This document shows, piece by piece, positions 6,828 to 8,150 of a stretch of DNA of 8,150 nucleotides. A program made the position numbers and the translations under genes. Below the pieces are notes generated by a model, which had not been told where the DNA came from, made no database searches, and saw only the letters and a list, made by a program, of their open reading frames with translations. The stretch's first letter is position 1, and every line of letters begins with the position of its first letter. Where the stretch lies: contig JALVRI010000623.1 in assembly GCA_027031325.1 (NCBI GenBank), positions 1 to 8,150 on the forward strand. The letters run 5' to 3'. This DNA is from Desulfobacteraceae bacterium (GTDB taxonomy: Bacteria > Desulfobacterota > Desulfobacteria > Desulfobacterales > Desulfosarcinaceae).

Positions 6828-6875
6828 CCCGGATTTTGTACTTCCAAAAGCAACTTGCGAGCTGCTAAATCCGGG
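6828..6875. terminator. Inverted repeat between flgL and motB, possible bidirectional terminator
   Basis: CCCGGATTT (6828-6836) and AAATCCGGG (6867-6875) form a perfect 9-bp inverted repeat with a 30-nt loop. The repeat almost fills the 59-bp gap between converging stop codons: the left arm starts 10 nt after the flgL stop, and the right arm ends 1 nt from the motB stop. Inside the loop AGCA (6849-6852) can pair with TGCT (6863-6866). No T-run follows on either strand, so it is not a classical intrinsic terminator. It may instead protect 3' ends or weaken read-through. Confidence 0.4.
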
Positions 6876-6876
6876 A

Positions 6877-7674
6877 TCAATCCAGGGGCCAAACCTTGGC
6901 GCCGTCGGCCGGCTGCGAGGGCGCAGCAGGGGTCAAGTATCCCTTGCGGCTGGCCGCAGGAATGGTGCCGAGAATTATTTCCACCCGCCTGTTTTTACGC
7001 CGCCCTTCGACGGTGTCATTGGATGCGATCGGCCTGAATTCCCCGAATCCCATGGTGGAAACCCTCCGCGGATCTATACCGACCCTGTGGATCAGGAATT
7101 CAGCCACCGCCGCGGCCCGCGCGATCGAAAGCTCCAGGTTGGAACGGAAAGGACCTCCCCGGACAGGTACGTTGTCCGTGTGGCCGGCAACGATTATGTC
7201 TCCATCGGTTTTTTTGAGCACCCGGCCTATTTTCAGAAGCAAGGGTTTCAATTCGGGCCTGATCCTGGCCTTGCCGGAATCGAAGGTACTTTCTCCCATC
7301 AGCTTGATTATCACCTGATCTTGTCCGGCTTCCACCGATAGCTGGTCTTCATAGTCCTGCAAGCGGGTTGCGATTTCAGAGTTTATTTCGCGCCCGATTT
7401 CTTCTTTGATACGGGTTGCTATGATTTCCTGATCGAAATCCCGGGCAATCATCTTGATGCCTTTGGGTGTATCCATAATTCTTGTTTTACGCTGGACTCC
7501 AAAGGCTTTTTCAAGCGATCCGGCCACTTGCTTGTATTTTTGGCGGTCCAGTTCCGAAAAAGAAAGCAGCAGGACAAAGAAGCAAAGCAACAGGCTCATC
7601 AGGTCACCGAAGGTAACCACCCATTTGGGAGCGCCCGGGTCAATCTTCTTTTGCTCTTCGACTACTTGACCCAT
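6877..7674 (-). CDS. motB: MotB, flagellar stator protein (PomB-like)
   Basis: MotB pairs with MotA to form the ion-driven stator and anchors it to peptidoglycan. The 265-residue product has a short cytoplasmic N-terminus and one membrane segment at about 18-39, starting W-V-V-T-F-G-D-L-M-S-L-L-L and holding the essential aspartate, Asp24. A plug-like amphipathic stretch follows at about 45-60 (Y-K-Q-V-A-G-S-L-E-K-A-F-G-V-Q). The OmpA-like domain at about 125-236 contains F-D-S-G-K-A-R-I-R-P, G-H-T-D-N-V-P-V at 164-171, S-N-L-E-L-S-I-A-R-A at 178-187 and R-R-K-N-R-R-V-E-I at 225-233. A Pro/Ala-rich tail of about 30 residues ends the protein. The membrane and plug region reads like PomB, the sodium-type homologue, in spelling and in Asp24 numbering. 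The start overlaps the motA stop by one base (TGATG), with GGAG 7 nt upstream inside motA. Confidence 0.95.
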   Translation of the reverse strand: MGQVVEEQKKIDPGAPKWVVTFGDLMSLLLCFFVLLLSFSELDRQKYKQVAGSLEKAFGVQRKTRIMDTPKGIKMIARDFDQEIIATRIKEEIGREINSEIATRLQDYEDQLSVEAGQDQVIIKLMGESTFDSGKARIRPELKPLLLKIGRVLKKTDGDIIVAGHTDNVPVRGGPFRSNLELSIARAAAVAEFLIHRVGIDPRRVSTMGFGEFRPIASNDTVEGRRKNRRVEIILGTIPAASRKGYLTPAAPSQPADGAKVWPLD

Positions 7675-8150
7675 CAGCTTTCTCCGGACTCGGCGGGTTG
7701 TTCGGCTTTCTTTTCCCTGTCACGGGGTGAGAGGAAAATCTTGAGCGATTCTTCCAGGACCATGGGAGAAACACCGCGGTTGATGGCCACGGCGGCTTCC
7801 ACCACGATGGTCTTGACAAGTTTCTCCTCGTCCGATCGCAGGGAAAGTTTGTCGGCAAGCGGCAGGCAGACAAGATTGGCCATGATGGCACCGTAGAGGG
7901 TGGTCAAAAGGGCCACGGCCATCGAAGGTCCGATGCTGGAAGGATCTTCCATGGAAGAGAGCATCTGGACAAGACCGATCAAGGTTCCTATCATTCCGAA
8001 GGCCGGGGCCGCGTCTCCCATGCTCTTGAACACGTTTTGGCCGATTTCGTGACGCTTGACCATCAGCCGGATGTCCTTGTTGAGCATGTCTTCTATCAAG
8101 CCTTCGTCGTAACCATCGGAAAGATAGCGCAGGGCCTTGGCCGCAAAGTC
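7674..8150 (-). CDS. motA: MotA, flagellar stator protein (3' part, PomA-like)
   Basis: MotA forms the ion channel of the stator with MotB and presses on the rotor protein FliG. The frame runs open off the right edge, so the gene starts beyond the window, and the last 158 residues are visible. The fragment begins D-F-A-A-K-A-L-R-Y-L-S-D-G-Y-D-E-G-L-I-E, the end of the charged cytoplasmic loop. Two membrane segments follow: A-P-A-F-G-M-I-G-T-L-I-G-L-V-Q-M-L, then S-M-A-V-A-L-L-T-T-L-Y-G-A-I-M-A-N-L. After that comes the cytoplasmic L-P-L-A-D-K-L-S-L-R and a polar tail rich in Lys, Glu and Ser. The first listed segment carries Thr where PomA has its ion-site Thr158, and the second has the paired Thr (PomA 185/186). 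There is a TTG at 8099, but the coding pattern upstream shows it is not the start. Confidence 0.95.
   Translation of the reverse strand, partial: DFAAKALRYLSDGYDEGLIEDMLNKDIRLMVKRHEIGQNVFKSMGDAAPAFGMIGTLIGLVQMLSSMEDPSSIGPSMAVALLTTLYGAIMANLVCLPLADKLSLRSDEEKLVKTIVVEAAVAINRGVSPMVLEESLKIFLSPRDREKKAEQPAESGES

Noticed and set aside
8097..8099. TTG as the start of motA
   Set aside because: The frame stays open to the window edge, and the upstream residues (L-R-Y-L-S-D-G-Y-D-E) match the MotA cytoplasmic loop, so the gene begins outside the window.

Overview
The window is a compact flagellar gene block of a Gram-negative bacterium. The outer-membrane L-ring (FlgH), the periplasmic P-ring (FlgI) and the P-ring chaperone (FlgA) are all present, which means the cell has an outer membrane. 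A colinear order flgG-flgA-flgH-flgI-flgJ-flgM-flgN-flgK-flgL, with a single-domain FlgJ and a convergent motA-motB pair, fits the deltaproteobacterial (Desulfobacterota-like) type of flagellar cluster better than the enteric one. That placement is inferred from gene order and protein style, not from a database match. Base composition is moderately GC-rich and looks even throughout, and I saw no sign of recent transfer.

Positions 1-3604 (+ strand) hold the rod and ring genes: the 3' end of flgG, then flgA, flgH, flgI and a short flgJ, closely spaced. Positions 3649-6817 (+ strand) hold the late genes: flgM (anti-sigma-28), flgN (chaperone), flgK and flgL (hook-filament junction proteins). Between the two blocks, inside the last codons of flgJ, lies an exact copy of the textbook sigma-28 (FliA) promoter: TAAAGTTT, 11 nt, GCCGATAA. 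It is the most telling regulatory feature here. It lets flgMNKL be expressed as a late unit while still being reachable by read-through from the ring genes.

Positions 6877-8150 (- strand) hold motB and the 3' part of motA, overlapping by one base and pointing toward flgL. The 59-bp gap between the converging stop codons contains a perfect 9-bp inverted repeat that may end transcription from both sides. The stator proteins resemble the sodium-driven PomA/PomB type: threonines stand at the PomA ion-site positions, and MotB has its key aspartate at residue 24.

Together the genes cover the later stages of building and powering a flagellum. FlgG forms the distal rod, and FlgA, FlgI and FlgH build the bushing around it. 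FlgJ supports rod assembly. Export of FlgM after hook completion frees sigma-28. FlgN delivers FlgK and FlgL to the hook tip, and MotA/MotB drive rotation. I found no CRISPR array, RNA gene, insertion sequence or unrecognised gene cluster. The window is a conventional flagellar locus with a few details worth checking.
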